The notes beneath the pieces were generated by a model. That model was not told the DNA's origin. It worked only from the letters and a program-made list of their open reading frames with translations, and did not search any database. The translations under genes were made by a program, and so were the position numbers. A DNA stretch of 23,342 nt from DATBDE01 sp036270095 (lineage in GTDB: Bacteria > Actinomycetota > Thermoleophilia > Solirubrobacterales > Solirubrobacteraceae). Positions within the stretch are counted from its first letter, which is position 1, and each line of letters starts with the position of its first letter. The DNA lies in NCBI GenBank assembly GCA_036270095.1, contig DATBDE010000024.1, forward strand, positions 1 through 23,342, in the 5' to 3' direction. Shown piece by piece: positions 1 to 8,375 of the stretch.

Positions 1-468
1 ATGAACACCGGCACCCAGGCCGCGCGCGAGGCCGGGAACATGGTCGACCTCGACTCCAACCCGACGAAGCTCATCGAGATCGTCGAGGTGGGCAAGCAGC
101 TGCTGATCACGCGCGGCGCGCTGACCACGTTCTCGATCGCCAACGACGTCGCCAAGTACTTCGCGATCCTGCCGGCGATCTTCGTCGCCACCTACGCGCT
201 GGCCGGCGACAAGACGGGGCCGCTGAACGCGCTGAACATCATGAGCCTGGGGACGCCGGAGAGCGCGATCCTGTCCGCGATCGTCTTCAACGCGCTGATC
301 ATCCCGCTGCTGGTGCCACTGGCCCTGCGCGGGGTGCGCTACCGACCCATCGGCGCCAGCGCGCTGCTTCGTCGCAACATGCTGATCTACGGCCTCGGCG
401 GCCTGATCGTGCCCTTCGTCGGGATCAAGCTGATCGACCTGGTCATCCACAACCTGCTGGGCGCCTGA
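1..468 (+). CDS. kdpB: KdpB, potassium-transporting P-type ATPase subunit B (C-terminal part)
   Basis: The gene is cut by the window edge, and only its last 155 residues are visible. KdpB is the catalytic, ATP-hydrolysing subunit of the Kdp high-affinity K+ pump in the cytoplasmic membrane. The visible part begins in the conserved stretch MNTGTQAAREAGNMVDLDSN just after the P-domain. It continues with TRGALTTFSIANDVAKYFAI and two or three C-terminal membrane segments (about residues 52-70, 88-108 and 127-150). Full KdpB is about 680-700 residues, so the methionine at position 1 is internal and not the start. The stop TGA overlaps the ATG of the next gene (TGATG), which implies translational coupling. 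Family assignment is very secure. What is odd is the neighbour: kdpC normally follows directly and does not here. Confidence 0.96.
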   Translation: MNTGTQAAREAGNMVDLDSNPTKLIEIVEVGKQLLITRGALTTFSIANDVAKYFAILPAIFVATYALAGDKTGPLNALNIMSLGTPESAILSAIVFNALIIPLLVPLALRGVRYRPIGASALLRRNMLIYGLGGLIVPFVGIKLIDLVIHNLLGA

Positions 469-953
469 TGGCATCGCTCTCGCTCCCCCGCCACGGCACC
501 CGCGCGCACGGCGGCCTCGCCTGGCGCCTGCCCGGGCCGCCCGGGTTCGGCCTGCGCCTGTACGTGGCGATCTTCCGGCCCTCGCTGGACCGCGCGCTGG
601 CGCGCGGCGAGGACCCCGTGAGCCGGCGGACGCTGGCCCTACGCGCCGGGCAGCTGGCCGGTCCGCGCGGGCGCGCCCGCGTCGTCGTCGCGCTCGAGCG
701 CGCCTTCACGGCCGCCGTCGCGCCGCGCTCCATCACGTCGGCGGTCGCCCCCAACCCCACCGCCGTGCGCCTGAACCGCAACGCGCTGCTCGACGTCGTC
801 GACCGCCTTCGCGCGCTCGAGCCCGTGGCCGCCGGGGGCGTCGCCCGCCTGCTCGTGCTCCTGCGCGACGGCTGCAGCCCCCTCTATCTCCCCGCGCGCC
901 CCGAGCAGCTCGCGCACGAGCTCGATCGTGTCCACCGAGCCCTGGCACCCTGA
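468..953 (+). CDS. Uncharacterised 161-residue protein in the kdpC position
   Basis: I do not recognise a named family. The protein is Arg/Ala/Leu-rich, probably cytosolic, and has no signal peptide or clear membrane span. Segments such as SLDRALARGEDP followed by LALRAGQLAGPRGRARVVVALERAF look like amphipathic helices. Its ATG overlaps the kdpB stop, and its 3' end overlaps the KdpD-like start by 26 nt, so it is expressed as part of the kdp operon. KdpC would be about 190 residues with one N-terminal membrane helix and an NLGPTN-type motif. Neither is present, so this is not an ordinary KdpC. It could be an accessory factor conserved in this lineage. Antisense frames here are open because of high GC, but the tight overlaps on both sides support this frame. 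Confidence 0.7.
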   Translation: MASLSLPRHGTRAHGGLAWRLPGPPGFGLRLYVAIFRPSLDRALARGEDPVSRRTLALRAGQLAGPRGRARVVVALERAFTAAVAPRSITSAVAPNPTAVRLNRNALLDVVDRLRALEPVAAGGVARLLVLLRDGCSPLYLPARPEQLAHELDRVHRALAP

Positions 954-2079
954 TGGCAACGTGCCGCGAGGAAGACTCACCGTGTTCCTGGGCATGGCCG
1001 CCGGGGTCGGCAAGACCTACCGGATGCTCCAGGAGGGACACGCCGAGCTCGAGAACGGGCGTGACGTGGTGATCGGCCTGCTCGAGACGCACGGCCGCGA
1101 GGAGACCCAGCGGCTGGCCGACGGCCTGGCGCTGGTGCCGCGGCGCCGCGTGCTCTACCGCGACACCGAGCTCGAGGAGCTCGACCTGCCCGCGGTGCTC
1201 CGCCGCGCCCCCGAGGTGTGCCTGATCGACGAGCTCGCGCACACCAACGCTCCCGGCCTCGAGCACGCCAAGCGCTACGAGGACGTCGAGGACGTCCTGG
1301 ACGCCGGCATCGACGTCATCTCCACCGTCAACGTGCAGCACCTCGAGTCGCTGAACGACCGCGTCGCCGAGCTCAGCGGCGTGCGCGTGCGCGAGACGAT
1401 CCCCGACGCGATCCTCGGCCGCGCGGACGAGGTCGTCCTCATCGATCTCACGCCTGAGGCCCTGATCGAGCGGCTGCGCGCAGGCAAGGTCTACCCGCCG
1501 GACCGCATCGAGTCCGCGCTGAACAATTTCTTCAAGATCGAGAACCTCACGACCCTGCGCGAGATCGCGCTGCGGCAGGTCGCCGAGGAGGTCGAGGCCA
1601 AGCGCCTGGTCACCGAGCTCGTCGGTGTCCGCGAGGGATCCATCGCCGATGCGGCGCCGCAGGCCGTCGGCGAGCGCCTGTTGGCGCTCGTCGAGCCCTA
1701 CCCGGGCGCACAACGGCTCGTGCGCCGTGCGTGGCGATCGGCCCAGCGCCTGGGCGGCCCGCTCGACCTCCTGTGGGTCAAGCCACCCGGCCACAAGCTC
1801 TCCGAGGACGACGAGCGCTCCCTGGCGGCGTTGCGCCAGCTCGCATCCGTGTTGGGCTCGCATCTGCTGATCGAGGAATCCGATCACGTGCCGGAGGCAG
1901 TGGCGGAGGTCGCCGCGCAGCGCGGGACGACCTACATCCTCATGGGCCGGGCACGGCCGGCCCGAGGCGTCGCCCGCTTACGCACGCCCCTCCCCCAGCG
2001 GCTGATGGAACTTCTACCCGGCGTCGACGTGCGGATCGTGGCCGACCGCGCGCAGCGCAGAGAGCGTGCGGAGCCATGA
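928..2079 (+). CDS. KdpD-like sensor protein lacking the histidine kinase (KdpD N-domain plus Usp domain)
   Basis: The protein has 383 residues. Residues about 13-225 match the KdpD N-terminal sensor domain: the Walker A-like GMAAGVGKT (about residues 25-33), ETHGREET, the Walker B-like CLIDELAHTNAPG and the downstream STVNVQHLESLND. Residues about 250-370 form a universal-stress-protein (Usp) domain ending in TTYILMGRARPARG. Full KdpD (about 850-900 residues) continues with four membrane helices, a GAF domain and a histidine kinase, all absent here. The protein is therefore a cytosolic nucleotide-binding regulator that cannot phosphorylate KdpE itself. Short KdpD proteins of this kind are known in some bacteria. 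The start GTG 928 overlaps the preceding gene; GTG 961 is an alternative that still keeps Walker A. The stop overlaps the next ATG (ATGA). It probably senses K+ or a nucleotide signal, but that is inference. Confidence 0.9.
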   Translation: MSTEPWHPDGNVPRGRLTVFLGMAAGVGKTYRMLQEGHAELENGRDVVIGLLETHGREETQRLADGLALVPRRRVLYRDTELEELDLPAVLRRAPEVCLIDELAHTNAPGLEHAKRYEDVEDVLDAGIDVISTVNVQHLESLNDRVAELSGVRVRETIPDAILGRADEVVLIDLTPEALIERLRAGKVYPPDRIESALNNFFKIENLTTLREIALRQVAEEVEAKRLVTELVGVREGSIADAAPQAVGERLLALVEPYPGAQRLVRRAWRSAQRLGGPLDLLWVKPPGHKLSEDDERSLAALRQLASVLGSHLLIEESDHVPEAVAEVAAQRGTTYILMGRARPARGVARLRTPLPQRLMELLPGVDVRIVADRAQRRERAEP

Positions 2080-2642
2080 GCGCAGTCGTCGTCGTCATCG
2101 TCGCCATCGTGGGAGTCGGGATCGGCGTCGCAGCCGGCTACTTCCTCCCGCCGCACGGCTTCCGCCCGTCGCGCAACCGCCCGCGCCCGGTCAGCCGCAT
2201 CCTGCTGCCGTTCACCGGCCAGGAGATGTCCAAGCGCGCGTTCGAGGCCGCCGTGCGCGTGGCCCGGGCCGAGAACGCCACCATCATGCCCGCCTTCCTG
2301 GCCCGCGTGCCGCGAACGCTCCCGCTCGATGCTCCGCTGCCCAAGGCGTGCACGTTCGGCATGCCACTGCTCGAGGCGATCGAACAGCGGGCCCGCAGCC
2401 TGGGTGTGTCGGTGGACTCGCGGATCAGCCGCGGGCGCACGTACCGCGACGCCCTGCAGCGCCTGCTCGACGAGGAGAGCTTCGACCGCATCATCGTCTC
2501 CGCGGACGCCAACCCGCGGAACGGCCTGACCCTCGACGACCTCGAGTGGCTGATCGAGCGGGCACCGGCGGAGGTGTTGATCCTCCGTCCGGCCGCCGAC
2601 GACACACGCAGTCTCAGCGTCCGGGAACCCGCCCCGGCGTAG
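2076..2642 (+). CDS. Membrane-anchored universal stress protein (Usp) family protein
   Basis: The protein has 188 residues and starts at ATG 2076, which overlaps the KdpD-like stop as ATGA, so the two are translationally coupled. Residues 2-22 form one strongly hydrophobic helix rich in Val/Ile (SAVVVVIVAIVGVG...). It is followed by a basic Pro/Arg linker and then a Usp/UspA-like alpha/beta fold: the first strand SRILLPFTG, a DALQRLLDEE helix, then FDRIIVSAD and the last strand AEVLILRP. The ATP-binding G-2x-G-9x-G(S/T) signature of UspA is not evident, so it may be a non-nucleotide-binding Usp. Its operon position indicates a role in K+ homeostasis or signalling at the membrane, perhaps together with the KdpD-like protein, which also carries a Usp domain. 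The function is not established. Confidence 0.82.
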   Translation: MSAVVVVIVAIVGVGIGVAAGYFLPPHGFRPSRNRPRPVSRILLPFTGQEMSKRAFEAAVRVARAENATIMPAFLARVPRTLPLDAPLPKACTFGMPLLEAIEQRARSLGVSVDSRISRGRTYRDALQRLLDEESFDRIIVSADANPRNGLTLDDLEWLIERAPAEVLILRPAADDTRSLSVREPAPA

Positions 2643-2645
2643 GCC

Positions 2646-2926
2646 ATGGCGCGTCTGGTCGAGCGGGGGCTGCGTCGCTCGGTCGGGTCCCGGGGCTGTT
2701 CGCCACCGCCTACGTGAACGTCGGGTCGTCGATCCACTACGCGCTCGGCTTGGTCGCAGCGCACGCGCTCGGCCTCACGCCGCTGGTGTTCATGCTCGCC
2801 GGCGGCCTTGTTCGCGCTCACGGCCAAGACCTACGCCGAGGGCCGCACTCCGAGCAGCTGCTCGGGCCCACCACCACCTTCGTGCTGGCCAAGCGCCCGT
2901 GCCGCATCGTCGTCGAAACCGGCGCA
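2646..2926 (+). pseudogene. Remnant of an APC-family permease with a C-terminal Usp-like end (frameshifted and internally deleted)
   Basis: Three reading frames together carry pieces of one membrane transporter. Frame A starts at ATG 2646 with MARLVERGLRRSVG. Another frame carries the first APC-type helix region, GLFATAYVNVGSSIHYALG and VAAHALGLTPLVFMLAGG (about 2690-2805). The first frame then resumes with LFALTAKTYAEG (about 2811-2846). After this the sequence jumps directly to a C-terminal Usp-like end, LGPTTTFVLAKRPCRIVVETG (about 2860-2925), again in the other frame. An intact permease of this kind has roughly 600 residues or more, so most of the gene is deleted and at least two frame shifts remain. 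Permeases like this often lie next to kdp genes, and KimA-type K+ importers belong to the same superfamily. The substrate of the lost protein is unknown. It follows the Usp gene by 3 nt, so it was probably the last gene of the kdp operon. Confidence 0.78.
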
Positions 2927-2959
2927 GCAACGCTTGCCGACCGCGCGGCTGGCGCGGGC

Positions 2960-2965
2960 TACCCT
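2960..2965 (+). promoter_or_regulatory. Candidate -10 (TACCCT) of a leaderless deacetylase transcript
   Basis: TACCCT lies 7 nt before GTG 2973. This fits TANNNT placed so that transcription starts at or next to the start codon, and it supports GTG 2973 as the start. No convincing -35 is visible. Confidence 0.4.
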
Positions 2966-2972
2966 GGCCCCG

Positions 2973-3953
2973 GTGGCCGGACCCGCGACCCGCACACCAC
3001 GTCCACCGGGTAGTCGCTCGGAGGAGCTGCGCCGCCGCCGCGATCAGCGGCGCCAGCAGATCCGCCGTCGCCGCTTGGCCCTACTGGGCGGCGTCGTCGG
3101 CCTGATCGTGCTTGTGGTCGTGATCGTCGTCGTCGCCTCGGGCGGCGGAGGCAGCAGCAGCTCCGGCGACAACGCGTCCTCGGGCGGCAAGAGCGCCAGC
3201 GGCTCGGGGAAGGGCGCGGCGGGCGCCAAGGCGAAGTCCGCCGACGCCCGGGCGACGACGTCCGCGTACCGCCGTGAGTCGCGCGCGATCACCCGCGTGC
3301 TCGGCTACACGCCGTTCATCTCGCGCGGCAGCCCGGCCAAGAAGGAGGTCGCGCTGACCATCGATGACGGCCCCGGGCCGCTGACGCCGCAGTTCGTACG
3401 CACGCTGCAGCGGCTGCGCGCGCCCGCCACCTTCTTCATCGTCGGCCAGCAGCTCAACACCTTCGACGCGGGCCTGAAGGACGAGATCAAGGCCGGCTTC
3501 GCCATCGGTGACCACACCGAGCAGCACCAAACCCTGCCGCCGCTCTCGCCCAGCCTGCAGAACAAGGCGATCCAGGACGCCGCCCTGCGCATCCGCTCCT
3601 ACGGCGTGCCCTATCCGCGCCTGTTCCGGCCGCCCGGCGGGGCGTTCAACGCCACCACGGTCAGCACCCTGCACCAGCACCGCATGCTCGCCGTGCTGTG
3701 GACGGTCGACACCGGCGACTTCACGCGACCGGGCACGGCGGCGATCGTCGACCGCGCGGTCAACCGGGCCAAGAACGGCGCCGTCATCCTCATGCACGAC
3801 GGCGGCGGGGACCGCAGCCAGACGCTGGCGGCGCTGCCCGAGATCATTCGCCGCCTGCGCGCCCGCGGCTTCCAGCTCGTCACCGTCCCCCAGATGCTGC
3901 TGCACGACCCGCCCTCGCGCCAGCAGGCGCGGCCGATCAGCAATGGTGCCTAG
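2973..3953 (+). CDS. Membrane-anchored polysaccharide deacetylase (CE4/NodB family)
   Basis: With start GTG 2973 the protein has 326 residues. An Arg-rich cytosolic N-terminus (EELRRRRDQRRQQIRRRR) precedes one membrane helix (about residues 35-57). A long Ser/Gly/Lys low-complexity linker and an extracellular NodB domain from about residue 115 follow. All NodB motifs are visible: TIDDGPG (Asp131/Asp132), HTEQH (metal ligands His181 and His185), RPPGG, the Asp in WTVDTGDF, and ILMHDGG. It probably removes N-acetyl groups from cell-wall or capsular glycans outside the membrane, using a divalent metal. No Shine-Dalgarno is visible. The start was chosen from a TACCCT -10 at 2960-2965; TTG 2934 is an alternative. 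The open frame continues upstream into the permease pseudogene, but that part is not protein-like. The end overlaps yceH by 11 nt. Confidence 0.92.
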   Translation: MAGPATRTPRPPGSRSEELRRRRDQRRQQIRRRRLALLGGVVGLIVLVVVIVVVASGGGGSSSSGDNASSGGKSASGSGKGAAGAKAKSADARATTSAYRRESRAITRVLGYTPFISRGSPAKKEVALTIDDGPGPLTPQFVRTLQRLRAPATFFIVGQQLNTFDAGLKDEIKAGFAIGDHTEQHQTLPPLSPSLQNKAIQDAALRIRSYGVPYPRLFRPPGGAFNATTVSTLHQHRMLAVLWTVDTGDFTRPGTAAIVDRAVNRAKNGAVILMHDGGGDRSQTLAALPEIIRRLRARGFQLVTVPQMLLHDPPSRQQARPISNGA

Positions 3954-4578
3954 CGGCGTCGAGCCGGACGCGGTCGAGATCCGCGTCCTCGGCTGCCTGC
4001 TCGAGAAGCAGCGCACCACGCCGGACGGCTATCCGCTCAGCCTCAACGCCCTGCGCGCCGCCTGCAACCAGTCCACCAACCGCGACCCGGTGGTCCACTA
4101 CGACGAGGGCGCGATCCGGGAGGCCCTCGCGCGGCTACACCGGCGCGGGTGGACGCGCTTGGCCAGCGGCGCCGGCAGCCGCGCGGCGAAGTACCGCCAC
4201 CTGCTCGACGAGGCCATCGGCCTCGGCCGCGACGAGCAGGCGGTCCTGTGCGTGCTCATGCTGCGCGGCCCGCAGACGTCGGGCGAGCTCAAAGGCCGCA
4301 CCGAGCGCATGCATCCGTTCGCCGACCTGGCCGCCATCGAGGACGTGCTCGGCCGGCTCGGCGACCGCGGCCTGGCCGCGCGCCTGGAACGGCGCCCGGG
4401 CCAGAAGGAGGATCGCTTCGCCCAGCGCTTGGGCGGCGACGAGGAGGCCGAGGTCGCCCCGGCCGCTGGGCCCGCGGCGGCCGCGCCCGCGCCGGCCGAC
4501 GACCTCCCCGCCCGCGTGGCGCAGCTCGAGCGCGCCGTGGCCGAGCTGCGCGCCGAGATCGAGGCGCTGCGCGGCTAG
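3943..4578 (+). CDS. YceH family protein (DUF480)
   Basis: The protein has 211 residues. The start of the domain, EIRVLGCLLEKQRTTPDGYP, followed by SLNALRAACNQSTNRDPV, is diagnostic of the DUF480/YceH family. Its fold is two tandem winged-helix modules (about residues 10-90 and 95-165). A charged Ala/Pro linker and a C-terminal coiled coil (ARVAQLERAVAELRAEIEALRG, about residues 190-211) follow, and the coiled coil may mediate oligomerisation. Family function is unknown; winged helices suggest DNA or protein binding. ATG 3943 lies inside the deacetylase gene (11-nt overlap), so the two genes are probably co-transcribed. The stop TAG lies in a CTAG shared with the stop of the convergent gene. 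Confidence 0.9.
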   Translation: MVPSGVEPDAVEIRVLGCLLEKQRTTPDGYPLSLNALRAACNQSTNRDPVVHYDEGAIREALARLHRRGWTRLASGAGSRAAKYRHLLDEAIGLGRDEQAVLCVLMLRGPQTSGELKGRTERMHPFADLAAIEDVLGRLGDRGLAARLERRPGQKEDRFAQRLGGDEEAEVAPAAGPAAAAPAPADDLPARVAQLERAVAELRAEIEALRG

Positions 4579-6764
4579 GACCCGCGCCGCGTCGGCAGCT
4601 GCGCCTTGGCGTCGCGCGGCACGCCGTTGAGGACGTTGACCGCCCCCAGGAGGTCGCCCTCGTCGTAGAAGTCGACCGCGAGCAGCGTAGGCCGCAGCAC
4701 GCCGCGAATGCGGTCGCACTTCTGCGCGCGCTTGACCAGGAACGGGAACGCGTTGACCTTGGCCGACACCGACGGCGATGGGTTGAAGCGCTCGATCCAG
4801 TGGTTGACCAGGAACAGCGGGCTGTTGGGGTTGCCGCGGTTCAGCCCGCACGACAGCTTGTAGTCGCGCAGGTCGGCCGGCTTGGGGAACTGGTAGGGCG
4901 TGTCCTGGGTGAGGTCGAAGCCGTCCTGGTACCAGGGCACGCGGGGGAGATCGGGGCGGTTCTCGGCCATGACCAGCAGGCGCTTGCCGCTCGTGATCAT
5001 CTGTCGCAGGGTCGGCCAGGGCGCGTCGCGGTTGTGGACCAGCGTGTAGCGCAGGAGGCCGGCCTGCTTGAAGACCTTGGCGATGTCGGCGGCGTGGACG
5101 TAGTCCTCGATGAAGATGACCACGACCTCGTCGGGATGCTTGTCCATGAAGTCGCGCACCTCGCCCAGCGCGTCGACCATGCGTACGGCGCCGAGCTCGC
5201 ACAGGCCGTGGCAGAGGTAGAGGTCCTTCTTGCCCTTGAGGTCGCCGAGCCCGATGCTCCCGGCCAACCGCTTGGCCGCCGAAAGGACCGCGGGCGGCAG
5301 CGTCCGCACGATGGCATTGGCCTCGTTGTTCTCGAGGTCGGTCCGCACGCGGTTGCGCTTGGGGTCGCGGATGCCGTAGTAGGCGTCGATGAGCAGACCG
5401 CGCACGCCGTAGTCGAGCTGGGCCGTGAGCGTCCCGACCTGGGCGGGGAAGAAGAAGCCGCGGTAGTCGCCCGCCGACATGGCGTTGTGGGTGGCGGCGA
5501 GCGTGACCTGGTCCAGCGTGCGGTCGCAGAGCTCGCGGAACCCGTTGCAGTAGGTCGGGTTCTGGTCGGCGCCGAACACCGGGCGCTTGGTCTCGCTGCC
5601 GCCGCTGAACGCCAGCGCCAGGCCGCCCCCGAGCAGGGCGAGGACGACCACGGTGGCGCCGGCCGAGAGCAGCGCGCGGCGCCGGCGCCGCGCGATCTCG
5701 ACCGGCGTCTCGCCCACCGGGCGCGTGACGACGGAGAGGATCTCGCTGGTCCCGAAGAACAGGCCGAAGGCGCCGACCAGGATCGCCAGCGCCTTCAGGA
5801 ACGCGCTCGAGTCGAGCACGATGAACAGGCTCACCGCCACGATGGCCACGCCGCGGCCCACGCGGCCGGCGCGCGTGGTCGGCGTGCGCAGCGCCAGCGC
5901 GCGAGCGCGCTGCGCGCGGTTGGCTACCTCCACCGGCTGCAGGACCGACGTGGCGGCGGCGGCGACGACGAGCCCGGCGGCGCCCACCCACAGGCACCAC
6001 GTGCGCAGGTCGCCGAAGAACACGTCGAAGAGGTCGCGACCCGCCTGGGTGAACTGCGCGTCGTCGCCCCCGATGCCGACGAGGTTGATGCTGTCGCGAA
6101 TGAAGAGCAGTGCGGCGAACCCGATCGCCGCCACCACGGCGACGGAGACGCCGACGCCGGTCACGGCGACGCGGCGATTGGGCGCCACCGCGATCGCCCC
6201 CGCTATGAGCAACAGGGCGACGATGGGCAGGACGATGCCGAGGACCCGCACCTCGGCGGCCGCCTCGAGCGTCTTCGTGGCCCACTGGCGCTTGCGGAAG
6301 TCGATCAGGCGAGCGTCGAGGCCGCGCGGGATGCGCTTGGCGATCTGCGGCGCGATGGCCCGGGCCGCACCCGCCACCACCTGCCCCACGTCGGCGAGGT
6401 CGAGGGCGACCGAGCTCTCGTTGCGGCTGAACGCCAGCCGGTGCACCTGCAGCGCCGCGGTGCGGAACACCGCGCCGAAGGCCGGCGTGCGCAACGCGGC
6501 CTCGGTGATCGTCTGCACCAGCGGCTTGGCCTGCAGGAGCTCGGTCGAGCCCTTGCGGATCGCCGTCTCGACCAGCTCGTCGGAGATGGTCTGGCGGATG
6601 GCGCGGTGCTGCAGGGCCGACTGGGCGCGGTCCGCGAAGGCCCCGTCGTCGAAGACCTCCTGGCGCAGGTAGAGCGTGAAGCCGCCGAGCAGCAGCGCGA
6701 TGGCGGCGATCACCGTCAACGCAATGGAAGCGCCCACGCGCCCGCGTCGAGACCACCGCCTCAT
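4575..6764 (-). CDS. Multi-pass membrane protein with C-terminal PI-PLC-like phosphodiesterase domain
   Basis: The protein has 729 residues. Residues about 12-32 are a first membrane helix. Residues 33-170 form an extracytoplasmic helical region (FADRAQSALQHRAIRQTISD...). Five or six further membrane helices lie between about 175 and 392. From about residue 405 a domain of the PI-PLC/GDPD TIM-barrel superfamily follows, with both catalytic histidines: His426 in LAATHNAMSAGDY and His519 in YLCHGLCELG. VVVIFIEDYV and LLVMAENRPDL give the barrel strands. It probably cleaves phosphodiester bonds of phospholipids or cell-envelope glycerophospho-polymers outside the membrane; the substrate is unknown. 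The start ATG 6764 has TAGGGT 7 nt upstream, indicating a leaderless mRNA. Its TAG stop shares CTAG with yceH. Confidence 0.85.
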   Translation of the reverse strand: MRRWSRRGRVGASIALTVIAAIALLLGGFTLYLRQEVFDDGAFADRAQSALQHRAIRQTISDELVETAIRKGSTELLQAKPLVQTITEAALRTPAFGAVFRTAALQVHRLAFSRNESSVALDLADVGQVVAGAARAIAPQIAKRIPRGLDARLIDFRKRQWATKTLEAAAEVRVLGIVLPIVALLLIAGAIAVAPNRRVAVTGVGVSVAVVAAIGFAALLFIRDSINLVGIGGDDAQFTQAGRDLFDVFFGDLRTWCLWVGAAGLVVAAAATSVLQPVEVANRAQRARALALRTPTTRAGRVGRGVAIVAVSLFIVLDSSAFLKALAILVGAFGLFFGTSEILSVVTRPVGETPVEIARRRRRALLSAGATVVVLALLGGGLALAFSGGSETKRPVFGADQNPTYCNGFRELCDRTLDQVTLAATHNAMSAGDYRGFFFPAQVGTLTAQLDYGVRGLLIDAYYGIRDPKRNRVRTDLENNEANAIVRTLPPAVLSAAKRLAGSIGLGDLKGKKDLYLCHGLCELGAVRMVDALGEVRDFMDKHPDEVVVIFIEDYVHAADIAKVFKQAGLLRYTLVHNRDAPWPTLRQMITSGKRLLVMAENRPDLPRVPWYQDGFDLTQDTPYQFPKPADLRDYKLSCGLNRGNPNSPLFLVNHWIERFNPSPSVSAKVNAFPFLVKRAQKCDRIRGVLRPTLLAVDFYDEGDLLGAVNVLNGVPRDAKAQLPTRRGS

Positions 6765-6771
6765 CGCCCAA

Positions 6772-6777
6772 ACCCTA
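6772..6777 (-). promoter_or_regulatory. Candidate -10 (TAGGGT), leaderless, for the PI-PLC-like gene
   Basis: On the minus strand TAGGGT ends 7 nt before ATG 6764. This is the layout of a leaderless transcript. No Shine-Dalgarno lies between them. Confidence 0.5.
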
Positions 6778-6817
6778 AGCCCACGCAGTCTTTACCTGGA
6801 AGCGACCGCGCGCCGGT

Positions 6818-6823
6818 TACCGT
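6818..6823 (+). promoter_or_regulatory. Candidate -10 (TACCGT) for the secreted protease
   Basis: TACCGT in the 118-bp divergent spacer would start a leader of about 50 nt. That leader contains the purine-rich ribosome binding site GGAAGGAAG (6867-6875), 7 nt before ATG 6883. No clear -35 is visible. Confidence 0.3.
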
Positions 6824-6882
6824 GACGACCGCTCCGGGCGGCCGTAGCCGGCTCCAGTGGCCCCACGGAAGGAAGACTCCAC

Positions 6883-7756
6883 ATGAAGCTCAGGTCGGTC
6901 CTGCCCCTCGCCGTCGTCGCGCTCTGCGCCGCGGCCGCGCTCGCCCCCACGGCCTCCGCCGCCCCGCGCCAGCGCAGCATCGTCGGCGGCACGCCGGCAG
7001 CGGTGGGCTCCGCCCCCTGGACCGCCTTCCTCGTCGCCCCCGGCCGCTCCGGCCCGCAGGGCCAGTTCTGCGGCGCCACCGTGGTCTCCCCCGCCGCGGT
7101 GGTCACCGCGGCGCACTGCGTGGTCGACAGCGGCATCCGCAACTTCGACGTCGTCACCGGCCAGGACACGCTGTCGGGCGCCGGGGGCCAGCGCCTGCCG
7201 GTGTCGAGCATCGACGTGGACTCCGGCTACCAGCCCGGCCGCACGGGGCACGACGCGGCCGTCGTCCACCTCGCCTCCCTCTCCGCGGCGCCGCCGATCC
7301 CCGCCGCCGGCGCCGACCAGGCGAGCTTGGCCGCGCCCGGCTCGAAGCTCCTGCTCACCGGCTGGGGCCTCGTGGCCAACAACGACCGCGCGACCCCCGA
7401 CAGCCTCCAGCAGGCGACGATCACCGCGGCCAGCAACCGGCGCTGCGAGGTCGACTACGAGGGCTCCTTCAAGCGCACCGAGATGATCTGCAGCACCGGC
7501 GGCCTGCCCGACGCCTGCCGCGGCGACAGCGGCGGCCCGCTCGTCTCCACGGACGGCGGCGTGCCGACGCTGGTCGGCATCGTCTCCTTCGGCGGCCAGC
7601 ATTGCGGCGACCGCAGCTTCCCGGGCGTCTACACGCGGGTCTCGTTCGAGGCCGGCTTCCTGGCCCGGGCGCTCAGCTCGACGCCGGCGGCGCCGACGTC
7701 GAGCCCCGCGCCCGGAAGCCAGATCGGCCTGACCTACGGGACGCTGAACGAGCGGG

Positions 7757-7770
<14 letters not shown>
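6883..7770 (+). CDS. Secreted trypsin-like serine protease (S1 family)
   Basis: The protein has 295 residues. A Sec signal peptide (basic MKLR, hydrophobic core, probable cleavage after TASA at residue 26) is followed by a short propeptide ending before IVGG (residue 33), the classic activation site. The catalytic triad is complete: His78 in TAAHC, Asp124 in GHDAAVVHL and Ser216 in GDSGGPL. Asp210, six residues before the serine, corresponds to trypsin Asp189, so cleavage after Arg/Lys is predicted. Cys63/Cys79, Cys188/Cys203 and Cys212 with the Cys in QHCGDRS can form the usual disulfides. A Pro/Ser/Ala-rich tail follows the domain. GGAAGGAAG gives a strong ribosome site. The target is unknown. 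It ends convergently with SOD, with a 14-nt overlap. Confidence 0.95.
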
Positions 7771-8362
<592 letters not shown>

Positions 8363-8375
8363 TCGTTCCTCCGGT

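Noticed and set aside
468..953. A diverged KdpC
   Set aside because: It has no N-terminal membrane helix and none of the conserved KdpC motifs.
733..1887. Antisense frame opposite the KdpD-like gene
   Set aside because: The plus frame has the full KdpD sensor and Usp motifs; the antisense has none.
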